Source: Aquisalimonas sp. (GTDB taxonomy: Bacteria; Pseudomonadota; Gammaproteobacteria; Nitrococcales; Aquisalimonadaceae). Taken from it: 6,059 nucleotides of DNA. Made by a program: the position numbers and the translations under genes. The first letter of the stretch is position 1; each line of letters opens with the position of its first letter. This document shows positions 1 to 6,059 of the stretch, in pieces. Below the pieces are notes generated by a model. It worked only from the letters and a program-made list of their open reading frames with translations. It ran no database searches and was not told the origin of the DNA. Where the stretch lies: assembly GCA_007127625.1 (NCBI GenBank), contig SKYZ01000246.1, positions 1 to 6,059 of the forward strand, read 5' to 3'.

Positions 1-1022
1 ATCATCTGCATCACCAGCGCCGGGAAGAGTTCAGTGTTGGCGGCGCTGCGGGTGAGCCCCTCGCCGCGTTCAATGCCCGTGCGAATGCGCTCGATGCGCT
101 CGCCGATCCAGGCGTTGTCGGTGGCCCGGGCCACCATGCTCAGGGCCGTGATGATGGGTACGCCTGAGCGGGTCGCCATGGCGAAAGACCGGCCGAACCG
201 TGCCAGCGTGGCGCGCAGAACGATATCGCCGATGACCGGAATGCGGAGCTTGGTCCGATCCCAGCGGTAGCGCCCCCCCGGGGTGCGCTTCCACCACATG
301 AACCCGGCGGCCAGCGCCGCCAGCCCCCCAATCACCGCGTACCAGTACTGCACGGTGAAGTCGGAGGTGGCCAGCAGAACGCGCGTCGCCAGCGGCAGCT
401 CGGCACCGAAACTCACGAACATGCGGCCGAAGGCAGGGATGACAAAGACGTTGATCACCCCGATAGCAATGGCGATGGCAACCAGCACGATCACCGGATA
501 GCGCATGGCCGCGCGGATCTGGTCCCGGGTTGCCTTCTCCCGCTCCAGGTGCCGGGAGAGCTGCAGGAATGCCTCGTCCAGCCGGCCGGAGTTCTCCCCC
601 ACCTGGATGATGCTGACGAACAGGCCGTCGAACACGTCCGGATGCTGGCGCAGAGCCTCCGCCAGGGCGCGGCCGTTTTCCAGCTCGGAGGCCACTGCCC
701 GGATCACGCGGGCCATGCGAGGATGCCGGGCGGTCTCCGCCAGTCCGGTCATGGCGCGCATGATCGGCACCCCGGCCCGCACGAGACTGTACATCTGGCG
801 GGAGAACACCATGAGGTCGGTCAGTGCCACGGCGCGTTCGAACCGCGAACCCTGGGCGCTGCCATCGCGCTGTTCCCCGGCCCGGGCATCGGGCTCGATG
901 GTCAGCGGCGAGAAGCCGTCACCCAGCAGCCGATCCGCCACCGCATCCACGGAGTGGGCCTCCAGGTGCCCCCGCTGCAGGTTCCCCTGGGCGTCCCGCG
1001 CGCTGTAACGGAACCAGGCCAC
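1..1022 (-). CDS. mshG: MSHA pilus inner-membrane platform protein MshG (GspF/PilC family), 3' end outside window
   Basis: I translated this frame by hand: it is open for 340 codons from a GTG at 1022-1020 to the left window edge. MshG is the polytopic inner-membrane protein on which MshE acts to assemble the pilin helix. The N-terminus reads (M)AWFRYSARDAQGNLQRGH, typical for the family. Two T2SSF domains are recognisable by matching motifs: FSRQMYSLVRAGVPI (73-87) in the first and FGRSFAMATRSGVPI (276-290) in the second. The first also has VGENSGRLDEAF (141-152). Hydrophobic segments lie at about 177-195 and 225-243. The family usually has about 400 residues, so roughly 60 residues, including the last transmembrane helix, are missing to the left. 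There is no ATG in frame before codon 71, so start calling that ignores GTG would lose the N-terminal 70 residues. The GTG directly follows the mshE stop in the same frame, which points to tight coupling. Confidence 0.93.
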   Translation of the reverse strand, partial: MAWFRYSARDAQGNLQRGHLEAHSVDAVADRLLGDGFSPLTIEPDARAGEQRDGSAQGSRFERAVALTDLMVFSRQMYSLVRAGVPIMRAMTGLAETARHPRMARVIRAVASELENGRALAEALRQHPDVFDGLFVSIIQVGENSGRLDEAFLQLSRHLEREKATRDQIRAAMRYPVIVLVAIAIAIGVINVFVIPAFGRMFVSFGAELPLATRVLLATSDFTVQYWYAVIGGLAALAAGFMWWKRTPGGRYRWDRTKLRIPVIGDIVLRATLARFGRSFAMATRSGVPIITALSMVARATDNAWIGERIERIRTGIERGEGLTRSAANTELFPALVMQM

Positions 1023-2840
1023 TCAGTCATCCTCCAGGCGCAGTTCCATGGGGCCGTCATCCTCCGTCGGGCCCTCCGGCTGCACGGGAGGTGGCGATGC
1101 CGGCGCCTGCGCATCGATATCCAGCTCGGAGGCGATGCGCATCACCTCGACCAGACTGGTCACCCCCTGCCGGGCATAGTCCATGGCCGCCACGGTCAGG
1201 GAGCGGAAGCGCGGGCTCTCGGCCGCCAGCCGGGCGAACTCGCCGAGATCCTCGCGGCGTAGTGCATCGGCCATGCCACCGTCTATCTCCAGGAGTTCAT
1301 AGACGCCGATTCGGCCCTGATAACCTGAGTTGTTGCAATGGGTGCAGCCCCGGCCGCGTTTGAATTCCACGACATCGGCGGCCAGGCCGAGGCCCCGCAG
1401 CCACGCGGATTCGTGCTCGTCCGGCGCGTGGGTTTCCGTGCAGCTGTCACACACCCGTCGCAGCAGCCGCTGCGCCAGCACCCCGCGCAGGGAGGCGGCC
1501 AGGAGATAGCTTTCGGCGCCCATGTCCAGCATCCGTACGGCGGTGGAGTGGGCATCATTGGTGTGCAGCGTGGAGAGCACCAGGTGACCGGTCACCGACG
1601 CGCGCAGGCCGATCTCCGCGGTTTCCTGGTCACGCATCTCGCCCACCATGACGATGTCGGGATCCTGACGCAGTGCGGAGCGCAGCACCCGCCCGAAGGT
1701 CAGACCGATGCGCTCCTGCACCTGCACCTGGTTGACCCGCGGCAAGCGGTACTCCACCGGATCCTCCACGGTGATGATCTTGCTGCCTGCACTGTTGAGT
1801 TCGGATAGGGCCGCGTACAGGGTGGTGGTCTTGCCGCTGCCGGTGGGCCCGGTGACCAGCACCATGCCGTGGGGCCGATGGATCAGACGGCGGAACCGCT
1901 CCATGACGTCCTGCGGCATGCCCAGGCTTTCCAGGTGCAGCAGGCCGCCGGATTGATCCAGCAGACGCATAACCACCGACTCGCCGTACTGGATGGGCAT
2001 GGTGGAGAGCCGCACATCCACCGACCGGCGTCGCACACGGAGGTTGAAGCGTCCATCCTGGGGCAGGCGTTTCTCGGAGATGTCGAGCCCCGCCATGAGC
2101 TTGAGCCGCAGAATCAGCGCCGGGGCGATGCGCTTTTCCTTCATCACGTGCTCCTGCAGCTGGCCGTCCACCCGCTGGCGGATGCGCAGGGCATTCTCGT
2201 CCGGCTCGATGTGGATGTCCGAGGCCCCCACCTGCACCGCATCCTGGAAGATGGAGCGCAGCAGCCGGACCACCGGCGCGTTCCCGGTCTCGGAATCCTC
2301 CTCCAGGCTGGCGAGATCGACGTCATCCTCGCCAATCTCCTCCTCCAGCTCCTCGGCGATGTTGGAGATCTCTTCGGTACGCCGGTAGGTGCGATCGATG
2401 ATCTGCAGCAGGTCCCGTTCGCGGACCACCGCCACCGTCACCGATTTCCCAAGCAGCCGCGTCAGCTCGTCCTGGGCAAACAGATCGGTGGGGTCGACCA
2501 TGCCCACCAGAAAGTGATCGTGTTCTTCCTTGAGCGCCAGCGCACGCAGCCGCCGGGCGTGGGTCTCCGGCAGCTTGCGCACCGTCTCCGACTCCACCTG
2601 GTAGGTACGCAGGTCCAGGTTGGCGACCCCGAGCTGGCGCGCCAGGAGATCATTGAGATTGGTTTCGGAGACATACCCCAGATCGATAAGCGTGCGCCCG
2701 AGCTTCCGGCCCGTACGCTTCTGTTCCGTGAGTGCCGCCTGCAGCTGACTGTCGGAAATGATGCCTTCATTGACCAGCAGATCGCCGATACGGATCTTGC
2801 GACGGGCCTGGCCGGTGTTTGCCGTCTCACTCTCTGTCAT
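1023..2840 (-). CDS. mshE: MSHA pilus assembly ATPase MshE (GspE/PilB family) with tandem MshEN c-di-GMP-binding domain
   Basis: This 605-residue cytoplasmic secretion ATPase powers pilus polymerisation through MshG. The N-terminus carries two 24-residue MshEN motifs, 17-40 (starting RIGDLLVNEG, ending LTEQ) and 46-69 (starting KLGRTLIDLG, ending LARQ), joined by five residues. This is the arrangement known to bind cyclic-di-GMP in Vibrio cholerae MshE. A highly acidic linker follows (about 156-186). The N2 domain includes GASDIHIEPDE (205-215) and KRLPQDGRF (257-265). The catalytic domain has Walker A GPTGSGKTTT (331-340), an Asp box ITVEDPVEY (356-364), Walker B DIVMVGEMRD (395-404, E401), a His box TGHLVLSTLHTND (417-429), and a zinc tetracysteine C464/C467 with C499/C502. 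All key residues are present, so it should be active. A Pro/acidic tail (about 574-605) extends past the usual helical end. The start ATG lies in an ATGA overlap with mshN, with only a weak Shine-Dalgarno upstream. Confidence 0.95.
   Translation of the reverse strand: MTESETANTGQARRKIRIGDLLVNEGIISDSQLQAALTEQKRTGRKLGRTLIDLGYVSETNLNDLLARQLGVANLDLRTYQVESETVRKLPETHARRLRALALKEEHDHFLVGMVDPTDLFAQDELTRLLGKSVTVAVVRERDLLQIIDRTYRRTEEISNIAEELEEEIGEDDVDLASLEEDSETGNAPVVRLLRSIFQDAVQVGASDIHIEPDENALRIRQRVDGQLQEHVMKEKRIAPALILRLKLMAGLDISEKRLPQDGRFNLRVRRRSVDVRLSTMPIQYGESVVMRLLDQSGGLLHLESLGMPQDVMERFRRLIHRPHGMVLVTGPTGSGKTTTLYAALSELNSAGSKIITVEDPVEYRLPRVNQVQVQERIGLTFGRVLRSALRQDPDIVMVGEMRDQETAEIGLRASVTGHLVLSTLHTNDAHSTAVRMLDMGAESYLLAASLRGVLAQRLLRRVCDSCTETHAPDEHESAWLRGLGLAADVVEFKRGRGCTHCNNSGYQGRIGVYELLEIDGGMADALRREDLGEFARLAAESPRFRSLTVAAMDYARQGVTSLVEVMRIASELDIDAQAPASPPPVQPEGPTEDDGPMELRLEDD
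1031..1037 (-). promoter_or_regulatory. Ribosome binding site of mshG inside the end of mshE
   Basis: Read on the minus strand this is CTGGAGG, with the strong Shine-Dalgarno core GGAGG at 1035-1031, eight bases before the GTG at 1022-1020. It lies inside the last codons of mshE (Leu-Glu-Asp). It decides the mshG start: an ATG at 1030-1028 touches the GGAGG with no spacer and is in the wrong frame, whereas the GTG has ideal spacing and opens the conserved MshG N-terminus. Confidence 0.8.
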
Positions 2841-4219
2841 TCCAGGCTCTCGATCCGTTGGCGCAGGAACGCCGTGAGTTCACTGTTCAGGCCGCCCACC
2901 GCCAGTGCTCGCTGGTAGGCCGCACGCGCCCGGGCCGGCTCGCCACTTTCCTCCAGGGAGACCCCCAGCCCCAGCCACCAACGCCCCTGGCTGCTCTGCT
3001 CCCGGGCCAGCTCGCGGTACAGCGGCACCGCTTCCGCAGCACGCCCCGTCTGACGATACAGTGCCGCCAACAGGGCATGCCAGCGCCCCTCTCCGAACAT
3101 CGGCGCCGGGTGGTTCTCCAATACCCGGATGGCACGCTCCGGATCCTGCTCCCGCAACAGTCGCGCCTTGAGCCGCGCAAGCTCGGCTGCGCCCGCCTCG
3201 TAGTCCAGCCCTCGGGCCAGGATATCCACGGCGGCTGCCCGTTCGCCGCGCGCCTCGTGCCTCGCGGCCAGTGCCCGGCGCACCCGCCAGGCGTCCGGCA
3301 TCGCGTCGAGGGCATCCCTGTAGATGGCCATGGCCCTGTCCGTGTCGCCCGCCTCTTCGGCATCACGACCGCGGCGAAGCGCGCCGGCGGCGTCCGGACT
3401 GTGCGCCCGCGATTTCATCAGCCCGTGGCCGCCGGCGGCATCCCGCTCCGCCACGGGAATGCCGAGGGGGTCCTCCACCAGCCGGGCGCTGTCCGCCGCG
3501 TCGTAGCCGGCGGCGTCGGCCACCTCTGGCTGCTCCGCCTCCGCTGGCTCCCGGGGTTCCGCAGACGCGTCTCCTCCATCCCCGGAAGCCGCCTCCGTCC
3601 GGGCCTGCTCCGGGTCCGGATCGTTATCCGGGAAATCGAACTCCAGGGTGACGCCTGCCGCCAGTCGCCGGGCCTGCAGTCGTGGCGCTTCGCGGAACCG
3701 CAGGTCCAGAGTCAGGTGCTCATCGTGAACCCGCCAGTCCACCGCGCTCAGCTCGGGCATGTGCCCCAACAGCTCCGGCAGGTCGGTGTCGTCACCCGCC
3801 ACCGGCAACCGCAGTGTGACGCCGTTCCCGTCGTCGGTGCGCTCCAGCACATGCACCACGGGGCCGTCGGCCAGAAAACGCAACTCCACACCAGCGGGCG
3901 TATCAGTAACGGCAATCTGCTGCAGACCGGGCACGTCCGGATCCGCACCTCGAGCCGGGGAGGCGTCCTCCTGCGCCGCGGGCATCGCTGGTAGCGGCTG
4001 CGGCGTGGCGATCTCCGGTGGCGTCCGGGGTAACAATATATGCGTCAGGTAGCCCGCCGCCCCGATCAGCAGCGCCACCACCGACCAGAACAGCACCCGC
4101 CGCGCATGCGGGCCGGCCCGACCAGCGCCGAGTGCTGGTCGTACCCCTGGTGGCACGTGACTCCGCGGGCTGTTGCGCCGCTGGTCCAGATCACGCAGAA
4201 CGTCGTTGATCAGGCTCAT
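2837..4219 (-). CDS. mshN: MSHA biogenesis TPR protein MshN
   Basis: A 460-residue bitopic membrane protein. The start is the ATG at 4219 in the ATGA overlap with mshM, because MSLINDVLRDLDQRR is the typical MshN opening; the frame stays open upstream to 4297, but that stretch is mshM coding sequence. Visible parts: a basic cytoplasmic segment (1-41), one transmembrane helix (about 42-63), a Pro/Ala-rich linker (64-97), a beta-rich domain (98-196) with two similar halves, an acidic low-complexity linker (197-275), and about five TPR-like helical pairs from 276 to the end (for example around DTDRAMAIYRDALDAMPDA at 292-310 and GEPARARAAYQRALAV at 426-441). The hydrophobic helix predicts an N-in topology with the TPRs in the periplasm, where they could contact MshL or pilins. 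The exact biochemical role of MshN is poorly known. Its RBS is weak, so translation probably relies on coupling to mshM. The TGA overlaps the mshE ATG. Confidence 0.87.
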   Translation of the reverse strand: MSLINDVLRDLDQRRNSPRSHVPPGVRPALGAGRAGPHARRVLFWSVVALLIGAAGYLTHILLPRTPPEIATPQPLPAMPAAQEDASPARGADPDVPGLQQIAVTDTPAGVELRFLADGPVVHVLERTDDGNGVTLRLPVAGDDTDLPELLGHMPELSAVDWRVHDEHLTLDLRFREAPRLQARRLAAGVTLEFDFPDNDPDPEQARTEAASGDGGDASAEPREPAEAEQPEVADAAGYDAADSARLVEDPLGIPVAERDAAGGHGLMKSRAHSPDAAGALRRGRDAEEAGDTDRAMAIYRDALDAMPDAWRVRRALAARHEARGERAAAVDILARGLDYEAGAAELARLKARLLREQDPERAIRVLENHPAPMFGEGRWHALLAALYRQTGRAAEAVPLYRELAREQSSQGRWWLGLGVSLEESGEPARARAAYQRALAVGGLNSELTAFLRQRIESLE

Positions 4220-5133
4220 GCCGCCACACCCAGCCCATGCCAGTGGGCCATGCCCACGGCGATGACCACCAGCGCGGCGCCCACCGATGCCGCCCACCAG
4301 GCCAGTCTTGTCCGCCCGGGCCGTAGCGCCTCATTGGTGTCCCGGGCGGCACGCAGAACATGGTGCCGGCCAACACTGCCCCGCCCCTCACCGTAGGCCG
4401 CCAGCAACGCCTTGTGCGCCAGAATGTTCACCAGACGCGGCAGTCCCCCGCTGCAGCTGCAGAGGGCATCCACGGCGTCCGAGCGGAACAGTTCGCTGCC
4501 GCCGCTTCCCGCCACGCTCAGGCGATGGCCGACATAGCTCCGCACCTCCCGGCATTCCAGGTGGCCCAGGGTGTAGGAAAAGGTGATTCGTTGCCGGAGC
4601 TGACGCCAGCGGTCCCCGGACAGGCGGGTATCCAGCTCCGGCTGGCCGAACATGACCACCTGCAGGAGCTTGACCCGCTCCGTCTCCAGGTTCGTGAGCA
4701 GGCGCAGCGCCTCCAGAGTCTCGTCCGGCATGGACTGCGCCTCGTCCAGCACCAGCACCACGGGTCGCTCCGCCTCGCGAGCCTGCAGCAGCGCAGCAGT
4801 GAGCTCCCGCAGCACACGATGCTGGCCGGCGTTGCCAGGCAGCTTCAGCCCCAGTTCGTCCGCCAGACTCAGGCGCAGCCCGTTGGCGCTGACATAGGGA
4901 TTGGGCACCCAGGCGGTGGTGTAACGGTCCTCCAGGCGATTGAGCAGGGTGCGGCACAGCATGGTCTTGCCGGTGCCAACCTCGCCTGTCACCTTGACGA
5001 ACCCCTCCCCGCCTTCCAGCGCCACCAGAACGACATTGAGCGCTTCCTGCCAGGCACCCTGGTTGCAGAAGTAGGTGGTGTCCGGCGACAGCGAGAACGG
5101 GAAATCGTCGAGGCCGAAGTGCTCCAGATACAT
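4216..5133 (-). CDS. mshM: MSHA biogenesis AAA+ ATPase MshM (ExeA/GspA family)
   Basis: This 305-residue protein belongs to the ExeA/GspA-like AAA+ ATPases, which in type II secretion help the secretin assemble across the cell wall; MshM probably does the same for MshL. The N-terminus MYLEHFGLDDFPFSLSPD is the usual family opening. Walker A is GEVGTGKT (50-57), Walker B VVLVLDEAQ (125-133, D130/E131), a sensor-1-like strand is QVVMFGQPEL (158-167), an arginine-finger-like RQLRQRI lies at 177-183, and the sensor-2 region is GGLPRLVN (229-236). A single hydrophobic segment at about 278-296 follows a basic stretch, which suggests a C-terminal inner-membrane anchor with the ATPase in the cytoplasm. 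Unlike ExeA, no C-terminal peptidoglycan-binding domain follows. An oddity is a Cys-Ser-Cys-Ser just before sensor 2. Its TGA overlaps the mshN start as ATGA. Confidence 0.92.
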   Translation of the reverse strand: MYLEHFGLDDFPFSLSPDTTYFCNQGAWQEALNVVLVALEGGEGFVKVTGEVGTGKTMLCRTLLNRLEDRYTTAWVPNPYVSANGLRLSLADELGLKLPGNAGQHRVLRELTAALLQAREAERPVVLVLDEAQSMPDETLEALRLLTNLETERVKLLQVVMFGQPELDTRLSGDRWRQLRQRITFSYTLGHLECREVRSYVGHRLSVAGSGGSELFRSDAVDALCSCSGGLPRLVNILAHKALLAAYGEGRGSVGRHHVLRAARDTNEALRPGRTRLAWWAASVGAALVVIAVGMAHWHGLGVAA

Positions 5134-5148
5134 TCCCCGCCGCTCCGC
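5134..5148 (-). promoter_or_regulatory. mshL-mshM gap with mshM ribosome binding site
   Basis: This 15-base gap is the only noncoding DNA in the window. Read on the minus strand it holds GGAG at 5146-5143, nine bases before the mshM ATG, and a second purine-rich run GGGGA that abuts the ATG. The spacing favours GGAG as the Shine-Dalgarno. The gap is too short for an independent promoter or terminator, so mshM must be cotranscribed with mshL. Confidence 0.6.
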
Positions 5149-6059
5149 CTACTCCGGCCGTTGGGTGGCGCCGGTGCGGTCGCGCCGGAGACGCTGCATG
5201 CGCTCCCGGCTCTGACCGAGCTCATCTTCCCAGGTGCTTTCGTCCACCACCACCGGGCGAAGCAGAATCACGAGTTCGCTCTTGATGGTCTCGCTGTCGC
5301 GCTGGCGGAACAGGCCGCCCACCATGGGCAGATCCCCCAGCAGCGGCACCTGGCCCGTGCGGTCCTCGACCCGGTCCTGCATCAGACCGCCGATCACCAC
5401 CACCTCGCCGCTGCGGGCGCGGACGATGCTGTCGGATTCGCGGACATCGCTGCGGGCGAGTGGTATGTCAAAAGTCTCCTCGCCGGTGCTGATGTCCTTG
5501 CGCTGGTCGGTCACCTCGCTGACGGACGGATGCACGTGCAGCGTCACCCGGTTGTCCGCGCTGATGTGGGGCGTGACATCCAGGGCAATGCCGGAGAAAA
5601 AGGGTGTGAGTTCCACGTCCGGCGAAATCGTTGCCCCCGTCCCGAAAGCCGTGGTGGTGGTGGAAATGTCGGTGACGAAGAACTCGTCGGTCCCCACCTT
5701 GATCACGGCCTTCTGGTTGTTCACCGTGGAAACCCGGGGGCTGGACAGCACCTGCACCTCACCCTGGGTCTCAAGAAGTTCCACGAAGGCGCTGAAATCG
5801 CCCATATCCGCACTCAGGGAGAACACGCCACCCGGAGCCGGCAGATCGCCATCGAACACGGTGCCGCCCTGCTGGCCGAAGCTCACGTCCCTGCCGTCGG
5901 GGCTCGCCAGCGCCTGCCAGTTGATCCCGGCCTGGAACCGGTCGCTGAGTTCCACCTCCAGGATCTTCGCCTCCAGCACCACCTGCCGGCCGAGGTTGGT
6001 CTGCACCCCGCCAAGGAACTCCTCCACCTGGCGCAGTGTGCCGGGCATGGCCCGAACCA
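5149..6059 (-). CDS. mshL: MSHA pilus outer-membrane secretin MshL, C-terminal part (5' end outside window)
   Basis: Secretins form the multimeric outer-membrane channel through which a type IV pilus emerges. The reading frame is open from the right window edge (the codons before the first visible Met read V-R-A) to a TAG at 5151-5149, giving 302 visible residues; the signal peptide and N-terminal domains are missing. Numbering from that Met at 6048: an EAKILEVEL motif (26-34) typical of the start of secretin cores, SSPRVSTVNNQKAVIKVG (102-119), the GEVVVIGGLM strand (214-223), and the secretin signature VPLLGDLPMVGGLF (234-247, bases 5308-5349), followed by the ELVILLRP terminal strand. After it comes only a short charged tail (about 270-299) rich in Arg. 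The downstream mshM-N-E-G order separates it from PilQ or GspD, which are the structural alternatives. The internal Met at 6048 is not the start. Confidence 0.93.
   Translation of the reverse strand, partial: VRAMPGTLRQVEEFLGGVQTNLGRQVVLEAKILEVELSDRFQAGINWQALASPDGRDVSFGQQGGTVFDGDLPAPGGVFSLSADMGDFSAFVELLETQGEVQVLSSPRVSTVNNQKAVIKVGTDEFFVTDISTTTTAFGTGATISPDVELTPFFSGIALDVTPHISADNRVTLHVHPSVSEVTDQRKDISTGEETFDIPLARSDVRESDSIVRARSGEVVVIGGLMQDRVEDRTGQVPLLGDLPMVGGLFRQRDSETIKSELVILLRPVVVDESTWEDELGQSRERMQRLRRDRTGATQRPE

Noticed and set aside
1028..1030. ATG just before the mshE stop as a possible mshG start
   Set aside because: It is out of frame with MshG and touches the GGAGG with no spacer; the product would stop after about 40 residues.
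549..1262. A 237-codon plus-strand frame across the mshE-mshG junction
   Set aside because: It lies antisense to two well-supported genes and has no recognisable motif.
1869..2918. A 349-codon open frame on the plus strand opposite mshE and the end of mshN
   Set aside because: It lies antisense to a gene whose motifs are all intact; its translation is His/Gln/Leu-rich with no recognisable domain, as expected for the complement of a high-GC gene.
3428..3439. A perfect 12-base palindrome of G and C inside mshN
   Set aside because: It encodes an Ala/Gly stretch in high-GC coding DNA, has no T tract, and is expected by chance.
2819..3994. A 391-codon open frame on the plus strand opposite mshN
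   Set aside because: Same reason: it mirrors mshN, is rich in Arg, Pro and Gly, and shows no domain or plausible RBS. Long antisense frames are common where the third codon positions are G or C.
4220..4297. A 26-residue N-terminal extension of mshN from an earlier ATG
   Set aside because: The extension is Gly/Arg-rich, lies wholly inside mshM and would precede the canonical MSLINDVL start, which sits in an ATGA overlap.
1..6059. Classical type IVa pilus (pilB-pilC-pilQ) or type II secretion locus instead of MSHA
   Set aside because: The MshEN tandem, the ExeA-like MshM next to an MshN-type TPR protein, and the L-M-N-E-G order fit MSHA best; PilB/PilC are usually beside pilD, and gspC-O genes are absent.
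1..6059. A previously undescribed defence, mobile or regulatory system
   Set aside because: All DNA except 15 bases is accounted for by five recognisable pilus genes; I saw no integrase, transposase, toxin, repeat array, tRNA or compositional break.

Overview
The window is a tightly packed, high-GC stretch of bacterial chromosome. Every gene I can support lies on the minus strand, reading from the right end to the left. The five proteins are, in transcription order, a secretin (MshL, 5' end cut off by the window), an ExeA/GspA-type AAA+ ATPase (MshM), a membrane-anchored TPR protein (MshN), a GspE/PilB-type assembly ATPase with tandem MshEN domains (MshE), and a GspF/PilC-type inner-membrane platform protein (MshG, 3' end cut off). 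The order L-M-N-E-G matches the secretory half of the MSHA (mannose-sensitive haemagglutinin) type IV pilus locus known from Vibrio and other Gammaproteobacteria. The high GC and acidic proteins fit a high-GC gammaproteobacterium, perhaps of the Ectothiorhodospiraceae/Chromatiales kind, but the sequence alone does not settle the genus.

Layout: mshL ends at 5149; 15 noncoding bases follow; mshM runs 5133-4216; mshN starts in an ATGA overlap at 4219 and ends at 2837; mshE starts in a second ATGA overlap at 2840 and ends at 1023; mshG starts with GTG at 1022, directly after the mshE stop, and runs off the left end. The 15 bases at 5134-5148 are the only noncoding DNA. I see no promoter, terminator, RNA gene, mobile element, CRISPR array or long repeat, so this is the interior of one operon whose promoter and pilin genes lie outside the window.

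Working model, from family knowledge: MshE hydrolyses ATP in the cytoplasm to drive pilin extraction through the MshG platform, probably under cyclic-di-GMP control through its N-terminal domain. MshL forms the outer-membrane pore. MshM and MshN are accessory envelope proteins likely to link the inner-membrane machine to the secretin and the cell wall. No new system is evident. The points most worth a second look are the zero-gap, same-frame TGA-GTG junction between mshE and mshG, the strong c-di-GMP-binding signature in MshE, and an apparent internal duplication in the periplasmic part of MshN.
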